A DNA stretch of 64,000 nt from Mycolicibacterium brisbanense (GCF_001570425.1 NZ_BCSX01000033.1:1-64000); one strand, 5' to 3'. Numbered from the stretch's first letter, positions 8,189 through 17,372 are shown. Translations and numbers: made by a program. The notes: a model not told the origin generated them from the letters alone.

Positions 8189-8236
8189 CATCTGGCCGCT
8201 TATCACAACTTGTTGGCCATCCGGCACCTGTGGATC
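8189..8236 (+). promoter_or_regulatory. 48-bp conserved promoter element, copy B
   Basis: This element lies 55-102 nt upstream of the acetoacetate-decarboxylase-like gene and matches copy A (6905-6952, minus) at 40 of 48 positions. The longest identity is the 18 bases at 8203-8220 (TCACAACTTGTTGGCCAT). In both places the element has the same orientation relative to the gene it precedes. This supports common control of the two transcription units. Confidence 0.6.
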
Positions 8237-8290
8237 CGGGTATCCCGCTGTCAGGCTGGAGCTACCAGACGAAAGACGAGGTACCGCACG

Positions 8291-9205
8291 ATGAGTATGC
8301 AGCTCACCGAGATCGAATTCGCAGGCCAGACGGTCGAAGTGCCGAAAGGCGGCTACTACGACCGTTACCGTTCGAACCCGAATCTGGACGAGGTGGCGCG
8401 TGATCCCGCGGTGGGCAACATCGACTGGTTCCGCAGAATCCCGAAGGTCAAAGTCGATTCCCGCGTCGGGCCGATCTGGGCGCCGAACTTCTACTATCGT
8501 GCCAGCATCGTTCAGGCGAACCTGCTTGCGCCGCTCGACCGCCTGGGCGCGATGCTGCCGGCGCCGCTCGAACCATTGCGTGCGGCACCGGGATTCGGTG
8601 TGGCTGCACTGACCTTCTTTTCCTACGCGGTGTGCGACAACGATCCCTACGACGAGGTGTCGGTCGCGGTCGTCGTGCGGAAACCCGGTGAGCGCGGCCT
8701 GGTCTCCGAGCTGTTGCCTGAGCTTGAGTTGATCAACGCGATGCGGCGCAGAAAGTTCTATGCCCACGTGCTTGCCCTGCCCGTCACCACTGAGATCGCC
8801 CGGGTCCGTGGCGTCGGCGGCTACCAACTCCCGAAGTGGCGCACCGACATCAGCGTGAGCCTGCGCGACACCGTCCACGCCGAAATCGGCGGTCCCGCAG
8901 GGCAGCCGGATGTGACGCTACATGCGAGGCTGCCGGAGTTCACCGAAGTGCCGTCGCAGTCCCGGATGGGAACCAACACCATGGTCCACCTGGTCGACGG
9001 GAAATGGCATCAGACCTCGGTGCAATCCAACACGCTGGCGTTCGCTCAACGCACCTTGCCGCGCGATGTGACAATCACTCGCCATGGCGGCCCACTCAGC
9101 GACCTACTCGACGGGCTCGGCGCGTCGAGAATCCTCAGCCTGGAGGTCACCAGAGACGCACAACTGGTGCTGAACTTGCCGCGGCCCTTGGAGGCCGGCT
9201 GGTGA
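8291..9205 (+). CDS. Acetoacetate decarboxylase-like protein
   Basis: A 304-residue protein whose layout fits the acetoacetate decarboxylase-like superfamily: an N-terminal substrate-pocket region, the core GFGVAALTFFSYAVCDNDPYDEVSVAVVV, then GYQLPKWRTDISV, where a lysine follows a YxLPK motif as in the catalytic lysine region of the family. The true reaction is uncertain because many members are not decarboxylases. The ATG at 8291 follows ACGAGG. It is preceded by the 48-bp element shared with the AraC operon, so it is a likely target of those regulators, together with the quinone reductase. Confidence 0.75.
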   Translation: MSMQLTEIEFAGQTVEVPKGGYYDRYRSNPNLDEVARDPAVGNIDWFRRIPKVKVDSRVGPIWAPNFYYRASIVQANLLAPLDRLGAMLPAPLEPLRAAPGFGVAALTFFSYAVCDNDPYDEVSVAVVVRKPGERGLVSELLPELELINAMRRRKFYAHVLALPVTTEIARVRGVGGYQLPKWRTDISVSLRDTVHAEIGGPAGQPDVTLHARLPEFTEVPSQSRMGTNTMVHLVDGKWHQTSVQSNTLAFAQRTLPRDVTITRHGGPLSDLLDGLGASRILSLEVTRDAQLVLNLPRPLEAGW

Positions 9206-9296
9206 TGTGAACTCGTAACGACCGGGGTGTGACGGTTCGGGTAGCTGTCGGGCGATTCGCCGGGCAGGTCTGGGTGGTGCACGCTATGAATCAAGG

Positions 9297-9584
9297 ATGA
9301 GCAACCACGTGAACCTGACCCCGCAGGAGAGCTCCTTGATCGCCGAGTCGCATCCCGAAGCGCTGGCGCGGATGGATGAGAAGGCGCTGAAGGATCTGCA
9401 GAGCCGGCTGCGGCAAGCCCGCGAGAAGAACTTCAGCCTGCTGCGGCGCCAGGGTGCGGCGCGCGTGGAGGCCGAAGGCGCCCGCGGCGCTGCGCAGCCC
9501 GCCAACGAGAAGCGTGGCGAAAAAGTAGAGGTTTTCGACGAGGCGCTGGCGAGGGTGAACGAGCGCCTGGAAACCCGGGACTGA
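9297..9584 (+). CDS. Small conserved helical protein of unknown function
   Basis: A 95-residue, highly charged, mostly helical cytoplasmic protein. Residues ~10-45 (LIAESHPEALARMDEKALKD and on) and 70-95 (VEVFDEALARVNERLE) look like amphipathic helices. It lacks membrane segments or known motifs. It precedes a membrane-protein gene by 39 nt. The Shine-Dalgarno (AAGG) is almost adjacent to the ATG, so a GTG at 9309 is an alternative start. Confidence 0.65.
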   Translation: MSNHVNLTPQESSLIAESHPEALARMDEKALKDLQSRLRQAREKNFSLLRRQGAARVEAEGARGAAQPANEKRGEKVEVFDEALARVNERLETRD

Positions 9585-9623
9585 GGTAGCGTACTTAGTA
9601 GATCTCAGTAAAGGAGTCTTCGC

Positions 9624-10142
9624 GTGGATCTCGGTATCTGGGGCGATCTCACAATCCTCGCCGCGGTGATGGCAATTGTCTTCGCCAGCTGCGTGTTTCT
9701 GTACATCACCCGGTTGGAGAACCGCACCCCGGCGCCGATGGGCGAGCAGGTGGGCGCCCACAAGGCGGTGCTGGCGAAGGTGCGCAAGCGTCAACCGTTG
9801 ACCGAGGAAGAGTTCGAGTACGCGACCGAACTGGTCAACGACGCGCGCAACCCGCTTGCCTATGCGATCCCGGCCGTCTTGTTCACCATGGGGTTCTTCT
9901 ACGTCGTCGGCTGCCTGTACGAGCTGCATGTCCACGGCGGCAACCCGTCGTTCCGGACGTTCATCGGCGGAATCCCGATGCTGACGTCGATGAACATCGT
10001 CGCTCAGTTGCGCCGGGTCGCTCGGTTGAAGAAGAAGCTGCCCGCTGCTCCGTCGGTGAGCGAACCGGCCCGCCTAGCTCCGGTTCAGCTCCGCCGCGAC
10101 GATCCCGCGATCGGGTCGCCGTCCTCCCACAGCAGTAGTTGA
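9624..10142 (+). CDS. Conserved membrane protein with two segments
   Basis: A 172-residue membrane protein. A first helix at ~10-30 (LTILAAVMAIVFASCVFLYI), a cytoplasmic or loop region with a charged helix (LTEEEFEYATELVNDARNP), a second hydrophobic stretch at ~92-108 (YAIPAVLFTMGFFYVVGCLY) and a Lys/Arg-rich tail. The GTG start at 9624 has AAAGGAG upstream. Its last 58 bases overlap, tail to tail, the end of the mmpL gene on the other strand. No function can be assigned. Confidence 0.7.
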   Translation: MDLGIWGDLTILAAVMAIVFASCVFLYITRLENRTPAPMGEQVGAHKAVLAKVRKRQPLTEEEFEYATELVNDARNPLAYAIPAVLFTMGFFYVVGCLYELHVHGGNPSFRTFIGGIPMLTSMNIVAQLRRVARLKKKLPAAPSVSEPARLAPVQLRRDDPAIGSPSSHSSS

Positions 10143-12982
10143 CGGACCGAAGCGCGGGATCCATAGGGCTGCAGCATCTGGCTCGCGGGCCGCGGACGCA
10201 CCCTCAGCGGCCACCAGAACCAGCGGCCGATCAATGCGGCGATGGACGGTGTCATGAACGATCGCACGATCAGCGTGTCGAACAGCAATCCGAACGCGAT
10301 CGTCGTCCCGATCTGGCCAAGCACCCGGAGATCGGCGAACACGAAGGACGCCATGGTGGCCGCGAAGACCAGGCCTGCCGCGGTCACCACCGCACCCGAG
10401 CCGGCCATCGCCCGGATGATGCCGGTGTTCAAGCCCGCGCCGATCTCCTCCTTGAACCGGGAGATCAGCAGCAGGTTGTAGTCCGACCCGACCGCCAACA
10501 GCAGGATGACGGCCAGCGCCAGCACAATCCAAAACAGTTGGATGCCAAGAAGATCCTGCCAGATCAGTACCGACAGCCCGAACGAGGCGCCCAACGACAG
10601 GGCGACCGTGCCCACGATGACGAATGCGGCGACGATGCTGCGGGTGATGAACATCATGACCAGAAGAATCAGGCTCAGCGCGGCGATCCCGGCGATCATG
10701 AGGTCGTATTTGGCGCCGTCTTGGATGTCTTTGTAGGTGGCTGCGGTGCCGGCGAGGTAGATCTTGGAGCCGGCCAGGGGAGTGCCCTTGACTGCCTCCT
10801 GGGCCGCGTGCCTGATGCCGTCGATGTGCGAAATGCCTTCAGGCGTAGCGGGATCGCCGTCATGGGTGATGATCATGCGGGCCGCCTTGCCGTCCGGTGA
10901 CAGGAACAGCTTGAGCCCGCGCTGGAATTCGGGGTTGGTGAACGCCTCCGGCGGCAGGTAGAACGAGTCGTCCGTCTTCGATGCGTCGAATGCTTGACCC
11001 AGCGCGGTCGAGTTCTGCAGGGCGGCCTGCGTCTGGTCGTTGATGCCCGAGGTGGTGGCGTAGTTGGTCAGCGTCAGGTCGCGGTTGGTCTGCTGGCTGG
11101 CGATCTGCGGCGGAATCAGCGCCAGCAGCTTGGGCTGCAGTTCATCGAGTTTCGTGATGCTGCCCGAGACGCTGGCCAACTGATCGGTCAGCGCGTCGAT
11201 ACCGTCGAGCGCGTCGAACACCGACCGCAGTGCCGCGCACATCGGGATGTCGAAACAGTGTGGTTCCCAATAGAAGTAATTGCGCAGCGGGCGGAACTGG
11301 TCGTCGAAGTTGGCGATCTTGTCCCGCAGATCTTGCGCGGTGGCGACGGTCTGCTGGAAGGCTTTGGCCTGCTCGTCGGTGACGGCGCTGGACTGCTGTT
11401 GCAGCGCATATTGCTGGCGCAGGATGTCGATCGAATTGTTGATCACGTCAACCTGTTTGAGCAGATCGGCGCCGCGGGCCTGCTGGAAGGGCAGGTTGTT
11501 GATCTGCGCCGAGCTGCCCGCGCTGATCTGGAACGGTATCGACGTGTGGTCCAGCGGCGTGCCCAGCGGCCGCGTGATGGCCTGCACCTGAGCGATGCCG
11601 TCCGTGTGGAACACGGCCTTGGCGACGCGCTCCAACAGGATCATGTCGGTGGAGTTTCGCAGGTCGTGGTCGGCCTCGATCATCAGAAGCTCAGGATTCA
11701 GTCGCGCTTGTGAGAAGTGCCGTTCGGCGGCCGCGTAGCCCACATTGGCCGGGGCATCGGCCGGCATATACGGCCGGGCGTCGTAGCTCGTCTTGTATCC
11801 CGGCAGCGCGAGCAGCCCGATGAGAGCCACCCCGACCGTCACCACCAGCACGGGACCGGGCCAGCGCACGATGGCCGTCCCGATGCGTCGCCAGCCGCGG
11901 GTCTGCAGCCGGCGCGCCGGCTCGAACAGACCGAAATGGCGGCCGATCACCAGCACCGCGGGCGCCAGGGTCAACGCCGCCACCACGGCCACGAGGACGC
12001 CGATGCCGGCGGGTATGCCGAGGCTCTGGAAATAGGGGAGCCGGGTGAAAGTCAGACAGAACACGGCTCCGGCGATGGTCAGGCCCGACCCCAGGATGAT
12101 GTGCGACGTTCCGTGGTACATCGTGTTGAACGCCGTCACGCGGTCCTGCCCGGCGTACCGCGCTTCGTGAAAACGCCCGAGGATGAAGATCGCGTAATCG
12201 GTGCCTGCGGCGATCACCAGCAGCGTCAGCAGATTCGTCGAATAGGTCGACAGCTCGATGACGCCGGCGTTCGCCAACACGGCGACGACGCCGCGCGACG
12301 CGGTCAACTCGATCATCACCGTGAAGATCACGAGAATCGCGGTGGTGACGCGACGGTAGAGCGACAACAGCATCACCAAGATCACCCCGATGGTGATCAG
12401 CGTGGTCTTGAGGGTGCCGTGCCGGCCCACCTCGAACTGGTCGGTGACCAGGGGCGCCGGGCCGGTGACATACGCCTTGACCCCTGGCGGCGGCGGAGTG
12501 TCCTCGACGATGCGGCGGACCGAGTCGACCGACTCGTTGGCCAACGACTCGCCCTGGTTGCCCGCGAGGTACACCTGCACCAACGCGGCTTTGCCGTCGG
12601 TGCTCTGTGAGCCGGCTGCCGTCAGCGGGTCGCCCCAGAAATCCTGAATGTGCTGGACATGCTTGGTGTCCTGACGCAGCTTCTGGATCAAACCGTCGTA
12701 ATAGTGATGCGCGTCGGCCCCGAGCGGCTGATCGCCTTCCAACACGATCATCGCCGAGCTGTCCGAATCGAACTCGCCGAACACCTTGCCGATGCGTTTG
12801 GCGGCCTGCAGCGACGGTGCGTCATGGGGGCTCAGCGACACGTTGTGCGATTCGGCGACGGTCTCCAACTGGGGCACGAACACGTTGGTCACCACCGCCA
12901 GACCCAGCCAGAACAGTGCGATGACCACCGAGAACCGCCGGATCAGGTTCGGCACCCGGTGGGAGTCGTCGTCGGCGCTCAT
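10085..12982 (-). CDS. MmpL-family RND transporter
   Basis: A 965-residue inner-membrane transporter of the MmpL family, exporting lipids or siderophore-like molecules with proton motive force. The N-terminal helix (~12-32) is followed by a large periplasmic domain, six helices around GTDYAIFILGRFHEARYAGQ (~275-294, TM4-type motif), a second long periplasmic domain (~395-730) rich in coiled-coil residues, and a C-terminal helix set containing VGSDYNLLLISRFKEEIGAG. It starts with ATGA overlapping the mmpS stop, so the two are translationally coupled. The size, MmpS partner and long second periplasmic domain place it near the MmpL4/MmpL5 group; the substrate cannot be read from sequence. Confidence 0.93.
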   Translation of the reverse strand: MSADDDSHRVPNLIRRFSVVIALFWLGLAVVTNVFVPQLETVAESHNVSLSPHDAPSLQAAKRIGKVFGEFDSDSSAMIVLEGDQPLGADAHHYYDGLIQKLRQDTKHVQHIQDFWGDPLTAAGSQSTDGKAALVQVYLAGNQGESLANESVDSVRRIVEDTPPPPGVKAYVTGPAPLVTDQFEVGRHGTLKTTLITIGVILVMLLSLYRRVTTAILVIFTVMIELTASRGVVAVLANAGVIELSTYSTNLLTLLVIAAGTDYAIFILGRFHEARYAGQDRVTAFNTMYHGTSHIILGSGLTIAGAVFCLTFTRLPYFQSLGIPAGIGVLVAVVAALTLAPAVLVIGRHFGLFEPARRLQTRGWRRIGTAIVRWPGPVLVVTVGVALIGLLALPGYKTSYDARPYMPADAPANVGYAAAERHFSQARLNPELLMIEADHDLRNSTDMILLERVAKAVFHTDGIAQVQAITRPLGTPLDHTSIPFQISAGSSAQINNLPFQQARGADLLKQVDVINNSIDILRQQYALQQQSSAVTDEQAKAFQQTVATAQDLRDKIANFDDQFRPLRNYFYWEPHCFDIPMCAALRSVFDALDGIDALTDQLASVSGSITKLDELQPKLLALIPPQIASQQTNRDLTLTNYATTSGINDQTQAALQNSTALGQAFDASKTDDSFYLPPEAFTNPEFQRGLKLFLSPDGKAARMIITHDGDPATPEGISHIDGIRHAAQEAVKGTPLAGSKIYLAGTAATYKDIQDGAKYDLMIAGIAALSLILLVMMFITRSIVAAFVIVGTVALSLGASFGLSVLIWQDLLGIQLFWIVLALAVILLLAVGSDYNLLLISRFKEEIGAGLNTGIIRAMAGSGAVVTAAGLVFAATMASFVFADLRVLGQIGTTIAFGLLFDTLIVRSFMTPSIAALIGRWFWWPLRVRPRPASQMLQPYGSRASVRQLLLWEDGDPIAGSSRRS

Positions 12983-13425
12983 CCGGACTTGTCCAGGCAG
13001 TAGGTGTAGGCGTTCAGGGTGTTCACCGTTCTCTCGTCTTTGACCACGTCATCGATCTTGATCCGGCAGCCGATCGAGTCGCTGTCACCTTGGGCCTGGA
13101 CGTTGACGAACACCGCGGGCTGGGTGGTGGTGGTGTCGTACGCCCATGGCAACGCGACGCCGTCGGCCCGCTGCGGTTGGGCGTTCACGTCCAGGTAGGT
13201 GATGGTCGCGACCGTGCCAGGCGGGCCGAACACCTCCATGACCACGTGTTTCGGGTTGAACGGAACGATGTCGTTGACCGCGCCGCTGGGTGTCGACGTG
13301 ACATCGTGCGAGGCGAATATGCCGTGCAGGCGATACACCGCGAAGGCCGCCACCGCGATCACCACTGCCGCGACCAGCAGCATCCACCGTCGGCTCAGCC
13401 GACGTCCGATCGAAACCCGCTGCAT
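12979..13425 (-). CDS. MmpS-family membrane protein
   Basis: A 148-residue MmpS protein: short cytoplasmic N-terminus, one transmembrane helix (~16-36, WMLLVAAVVIAVAAFAVYRL), then a secreted beta-sandwich domain with KHVVMEVFGPPGTVATITYL and two late cysteines (residues in IGCRI and AYTYCL) that can form the family disulfide. MmpS proteins stabilise or couple their MmpL partner in export. The ATG at 13423-13425 has AAAGGG upstream; an in-frame TTG at 13438-13440 is less likely. The stop overlaps mmpL by 4 nt. Confidence 0.92.
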   Translation of the reverse strand: MQRVSIGRRLSRRWMLLVAAVVIAVAAFAVYRLHGIFASHDVTSTPSGAVNDIVPFNPKHVVMEVFGPPGTVATITYLDVNAQPQRADGVALPWAYDTTTTQPAVFVNVQAQGDSDSIGCRIKIDDVVKDERTVNTLNAYTYCLDKSG

Positions 13426-13491
13426 CCGTGACCCTTTCAATGAGCGGCGACCAGGCGCGGACCGGTGGGGAAGCTCCGCTAGGACGGCTAA

Positions 13492-13504
13492 TCAACTAGG
13501 TTGA
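13492..13504. repeat. Short palindrome upstream of mmpS
   Basis: A perfect 5-bp inverted repeat with 3-nt centre (TCAAC-TAG-GTTGA) lies 67-79 nt upstream of the mmpS start. It is a plausible operator for a TetR- or MarR-type repressor, but no such regulator gene is adjacent. Confidence 0.35.
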
Positions 13505-13664
13505 CGGTACGACAGTGAGCCGCACACCACAACCTCATCGCCGAGGTGTTTTGCTGTGCGGAAGCTGTACGCGGCGTGGGAGGCCTCACGCACCAGTCCA
13601 GAATCTGGGCGGCGCGGTCTTCGGTGGGGAAGGAAGCAGGGACGGGCTGTCGCGGGTCGGCCGA

Positions 13665-15170
13665 TCACCGCGCTGTGCGGACCGCCTTGGCGAGCATCTT
13701 CAACGCGGCGGTCAGATCCTGTTCGCAGCGCGTCGCGATCTCGACTTCCCGGTGATACAGCACGCCGTAGGTGAGTGTGTCCTCGCCGGCGTCATGGGCA
13801 ACGTCGGCCTGCTCGATGAGGTGGCCGCGGCTGACGACGCTGTCCTGGTGATCGCCCAACAGCGTCTGGATGGCTTTCGCTGCTTCCGCCACCTTCGGCT
13901 GTCCTGTCGCCGCAGCGGTGTAGCGTAACCGCTTCGCGCTCTTGCGGATCCGGTGCAGTGCGATGTCGTGATGTTCGACGTCCGCCGCAGCCGCCGCCCT
14001 GACGCGGCGGCGCAGGCTTCTGTATCCGTCGGCAATCGTTGCCTCCGCCAGTTTTTCGGTGCCGCGCGACGGTGCCAGGGGCTCGGCTGCGATCACCGCC
14101 TCGAGTTGATCGAGCAACCTGAAATAGTCGTCGCATCGCATCGCGGCAAGCGAGGCCTGCAGCCCCGACTGGTAGCGGTCGTGTGCACCGTCGACGAGCC
14201 GATGCCGGACAGGTCCACGCACCAGTTTCTCCGGCAGATCGTCGAGGGCTCGCGCATATCGCTCGCCCAGTACTTCGGCGTCACGAGCCGTGCCCAGCAC
14301 CGCACCCAACTGCTGTAACTCATCGAGGATCGGGGCGTCCTCGCCCAGCCCGAACGCCGCGGGCGACGCCTGCAGCAGGCTGCGGATCGTGCGAATGGTG
14401 ACCCGCATCTGATGCACGGAATCCGCCGCGTCTGCCCGCACCGCCCGATCCCACTCCAACAGCTTCTGGAGATGCTCGGCCACGGCTTGGTGAATCGAAT
14501 CACCATGCCCCGCAGCATGTTCAGGCCGGCCGGCCGACGCGCCGAGTGCCCGCGCCAATTTCGACGCATGACCGGCGGGCACCGCGCCGGCCTGTCGCAG
14601 CCGGTCGGCCACGCGCGCCATCGTCTGCTCAGTGGCATCACCGTCTGCGAGCGTGTTCTCGGAAAGCTCCAATTCCCATTCCCGCCAGTGGATGTCGGCA
14701 TCGCCAGCAGATGCGCTCACCCGGTCGTCGGCGAATTCGGCCAGTGCGTTCCCGTCGGGGCCGTACAACGTGTCAACCGTTCTGGTGGTGTTGATGTGGG
14801 CCACGGGAAGGAGCGGATGGTCGCGCACGATCGCAAGGACGATGTCACGCAGGTCGGCCGGCACACCGTCGCCGGCGCTGAGCGGCATGCGGATCTCGGT
14901 GCGAGTGTGGACATCGGCGGGTAGTTTCAGGTGCCAGCCGGGATCGCTGCCGCCGGTGCGGCGCCGCAACGTGATGCGTTGGGCTGCCAGATCGTGTTCT
15001 GGGGTGTCGAAGTAGACCGCGTCGAGCACCGCGGTCGGCGCTCGGCTCACCCTGGTGATCGACGTCAGACCGTCGAACGACGGTACGACGGTGGATTCGG
15101 CGACGTCGAATTTGCGCTCGATCTCCAGATGGCGGGCGGGCTCCAAGGTTGTGGCCGAATCGTGTTCCAT
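13665..15170 (-). CDS. CYTH-CHAD domain protein
   Basis: A 501-residue cytoplasmic protein with an N-terminal CYTH (triphosphate tunnel metalloenzyme) domain, residues ~10-200, starting with the diagnostic EIERKF motif. A C-terminal CHAD domain (~215-500) has helical repeats with conserved histidine/arginine patches (VHQMRVTIRTIRSLL, HRIRKSAKRLRYTAAA). CYTH domains hydrolyse inorganic triphosphate or thiamine triphosphate; CHAD domains bind polyphosphate. It follows the pyruvate-kinase-like gene by 77 nt on the same strand, suggesting one operon and a shared role in phosphate metabolism. The ATG at 15168-15170 precedes the EIERKF motif by the usual short lead. Confidence 0.9.
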   Translation of the reverse strand: MEHDSATTLEPARHLEIERKFDVAESTVVPSFDGLTSITRVSRAPTAVLDAVYFDTPEHDLAAQRITLRRRTGGSDPGWHLKLPADVHTRTEIRMPLSAGDGVPADLRDIVLAIVRDHPLLPVAHINTTRTVDTLYGPDGNALAEFADDRVSASAGDADIHWREWELELSENTLADGDATEQTMARVADRLRQAGAVPAGHASKLARALGASAGRPEHAAGHGDSIHQAVAEHLQKLLEWDRAVRADAADSVHQMRVTIRTIRSLLQASPAAFGLGEDAPILDELQQLGAVLGTARDAEVLGERYARALDDLPEKLVRGPVRHRLVDGAHDRYQSGLQASLAAMRCDDYFRLLDQLEAVIAAEPLAPSRGTEKLAEATIADGYRSLRRRVRAAAAADVEHHDIALHRIRKSAKRLRYTAAATGQPKVAEAAKAIQTLLGDHQDSVVSRGHLIEQADVAHDAGEDTLTYGVLYHREVEIATRCEQDLTAALKMLAKAVRTAR

Positions 15171-15247
15171 GGCTGAGCAGTCCTTCCCCGATCCCTGTTC
15201 ATCCGAGCTGTATGGACGAGTGCGGGCGCGGTGTGCGCCCCGGACGG

Positions 15248-17116
15248 TCAGGTGACGGTCTCGGGATGCCACGAACGCAGTCGGCGCAGCAACGCGTTCT
15301 TCTTGTAGTGGTGGCGGGCCATCCGACGCAGGATGTCGTCGAGGACGCGCACTGCCTCCTCGACGTGCGGGCCCTTGTTGAGCATGACGCACTCGGCCCG
15401 CTCACCCATCGCGGCGTCGCTGATCTCCGCGCGTGACGGCAACCCGCTCGTCGCGAGTTGCTCGAGGACCTGGGTGGCCCAGATGACCGGCAGATGCGCG
15501 GCTTCGCACAGCCAGAGGATCTCTTCCTGCAATTCGGCAAGTCGTTCATAGCCGACCTCCACCGCGAGGTCGCCACGCGCGATCATCACACCGACGCGCG
15601 GCCGCCGCATCGCCGTGAGAAGCAGCTGGGGTAGCCGCTCGAATGCCCGGCGGGTTTCGATCTTGAGTACGACAGCGAGCTTGTCGCCATCGAGCTTGGC
15701 GAGAGCCTCGTGCAGCCTGACGATATCGGAGGGGTCTTGCACGAACGACAGCTCGACGAGATCGGCGATCTCCACCACCGTTGCCAAGTCGGCAATGTCC
15801 TTGTCCGTCAACGCCGGTACGGGCAGGCGCGTGTCCGGCACATTGATGCCCTTGGCTGCCCGGAGCTTTGTACCGCCCACGTCGGCGCGCGTGATACGTA
15901 CTTGCACCATGCCGGCATGTACCTCGATGATCTCGCCACCGATCTTGCCGTCATCGAAGTAGATCGATTCGCCCACCCGGGCGTTGTCGAAAAGCTCGGG
16001 CAGCGTGCAGCCGATCTGTGCAGGCCCATCGGGTTCGACGGATGCCGGCGAGCAGTCCTGGGTGACGTTGAGCAGATCGCCGCGATGCAGCACAAGACTC
16101 TGCTCGCGCTCGGGCAAGGCCCCCACAGGCGTCGAATCGTCGGCGTGATCCACGTCCAGCATCAAGCCGGTGACCAAATACGTTGTCTTGTCGGTCGTTC
16201 CGACGAAGCCGTGTGATCCACCGGCCTCGCTGCTCAGCAGCAGGTGCCGTCTCGCACCACGGGCGTCGCGCATTCGCACCACGTCACCGTCACGACGGCG
16301 CGCCAGCCACTGCCCAGATACCGGCAGCGTCGGCATGTCGGGTTGCGGTGCGGCAGCCGGATGCTCCCCGGCGGTCAGCCACGCTCGGGCCGGATCGAGA
16401 ACGCGGCCCAGCGCATCGCGGCTCGGGCGCAGCTTCAAACAGCGCGGACCCGGCTGGATCGGACCTGTGCGCAGCTTGGGCCCTGCAAGATCCATCGCGA
16501 CGAGGCAGCCGTGACCGGTGAGCCGGCTCGCGTGCCGCACATGGTGTGCCATGGCGCGCCAGGCATCGGCGTCGTCGTGAGCGCAATTGATGCGAGCGAT
16601 GCCCATTCCACGCTCGATCAGCCGGCGCACCAGCTCGGGGTCGGTCGCGGCCGCCGACGGCAGGGTGACCATGATGCGCGCTTCGTGTCCGGCCGGCGCC
16701 GGTCCCAACAGCTCGACCGCGCGGCGCCGGAGCAGATGTTCACTCTGCTCGGGCTGCACCACCGCAGGTGGTGGCGGTGCCCATGAGCCCTTGAGTATTG
16801 CCAACGCGGCGCAGCGCACCAGCCGCAGAGTGGCTTGGACGTGCGGTTCACTGCGACCGAGAGAAGACAGCCCGAAGGCGGCCAGCCGGCGCTGCAGGTC
16901 ACGCAGATCGCATTGGCGAATCGCCCAGTAGTGGACCATGTTTGCCGCGCTGGACCGATAATCCGCGGCAACCTCGGCAAGCCACTCCTGCCAGGGAGCT
17001 TCAGCCGCGTCGAGCCGGTCGAGCAGGTCATCGAGCATCCCGAGCAGCCGGGTCAGCTCACGGTCTGCAGGGGAATCGTCTTTGTCTAGGACATCGGGTT
17101 CGGGCCGTGAGGACAC
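15248..17116 (-). CDS. Pyruvate-kinase-like protein with N-terminal extension
   Basis: A 622-residue protein. A unique helical N-terminal region (~1-140) precedes a pyruvate-kinase barrel (~146-610). Recognisable elements are MVTLPSAAATDPELVRRLI, ARINCAH (in place of RLNFSH), MDLAGPKLRTG, FDDGKIGG, VVLKIETRRAF with the catalytic lysine, VGVMIARGDLAVEVG and IWATQVLE. The usual C-terminal allosteric domain is missing: the chain ends soon after the barrel. The phosphate/K+-site serine of the RLNFSH motif appears replaced by Ala. Canonical glycolytic activity is therefore uncertain. The GTG start has AGGAG 8-9 nt upstream. It is followed by the CYTH-CHAD gene. Confidence 0.8.
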   Translation of the reverse strand: MSSRPEPDVLDKDDSPADRELTRLLGMLDDLLDRLDAAEAPWQEWLAEVAADYRSSAANMVHYWAIRQCDLRDLQRRLAAFGLSSLGRSEPHVQATLRLVRCAALAILKGSWAPPPPAVVQPEQSEHLLRRRAVELLGPAPAGHEARIMVTLPSAAATDPELVRRLIERGMGIARINCAHDDADAWRAMAHHVRHASRLTGHGCLVAMDLAGPKLRTGPIQPGPRCLKLRPSRDALGRVLDPARAWLTAGEHPAAAPQPDMPTLPVSGQWLARRRDGDVVRMRDARGARRHLLLSSEAGGSHGFVGTTDKTTYLVTGLMLDVDHADDSTPVGALPEREQSLVLHRGDLLNVTQDCSPASVEPDGPAQIGCTLPELFDNARVGESIYFDDGKIGGEIIEVHAGMVQVRITRADVGGTKLRAAKGINVPDTRLPVPALTDKDIADLATVVEIADLVELSFVQDPSDIVRLHEALAKLDGDKLAVVLKIETRRAFERLPQLLLTAMRRPRVGVMIARGDLAVEVGYERLAELQEEILWLCEAAHLPVIWATQVLEQLATSGLPSRAEISDAAMGERAECVMLNKGPHVEEAVRVLDDILRRMARHHYKKNALLRRLRSWHPETVT

Positions 17117-17304
17117 GAATGCACTCCTGAGTCGCTGTCACTGGCGAGTTCGGTGTGCCCGGGTGAGTGTCAGCGACGGTGCTGTCACTTCGCGTTTTTC
17201 GGCACGATGCCATGATGCGGTGGGCCGCGTACCGACCGCAAAGGCCGTTGGACCCCAATACATAGAGCCCAAAGCAGCATGTTGTGGAGGGCAGCACCCG
17301 CATC

Positions 17305-17361
17305 GAGTGGCCAGCTGTGGCGCGACGTTTCGAAGAATGCGTGCCACAACTGGCCAGTCGG
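17305..17361 (-). terminator. Hairpin terminator after the 17373-17684 gene
   Basis: Imperfect inverted repeat with 18-nt arms (17305-17322 and 17344-17361, 16 of 18 pairing) and a 21-nt loop that can pair further. It begins 12 nt past the stop of the minus-strand gene ending at 17373. There is no T-run, which is common in mycobacterial terminators. Confidence 0.55.
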
Positions 17362-17372
17362 CGAGATGACGG

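Noticed and set aside
8180..8878. Open frame antisense to the acetoacetate-decarboxylase-like gene
   Set aside because: Lies over a conserved gene and its 48-bp promoter element; no independent support.
10085..10142. 58-bp overlap of mmpL and the small membrane protein gene as a frameshift sign
   Set aside because: Both ends read as smooth low-complexity C-termini; tail-to-tail overlaps are common here.
13492..13504. Palindrome before mmpS as proof of a TetR-controlled efflux system
   Set aside because: Only 5-bp arms and no adjacent regulator; kept as a feature, not a finding.
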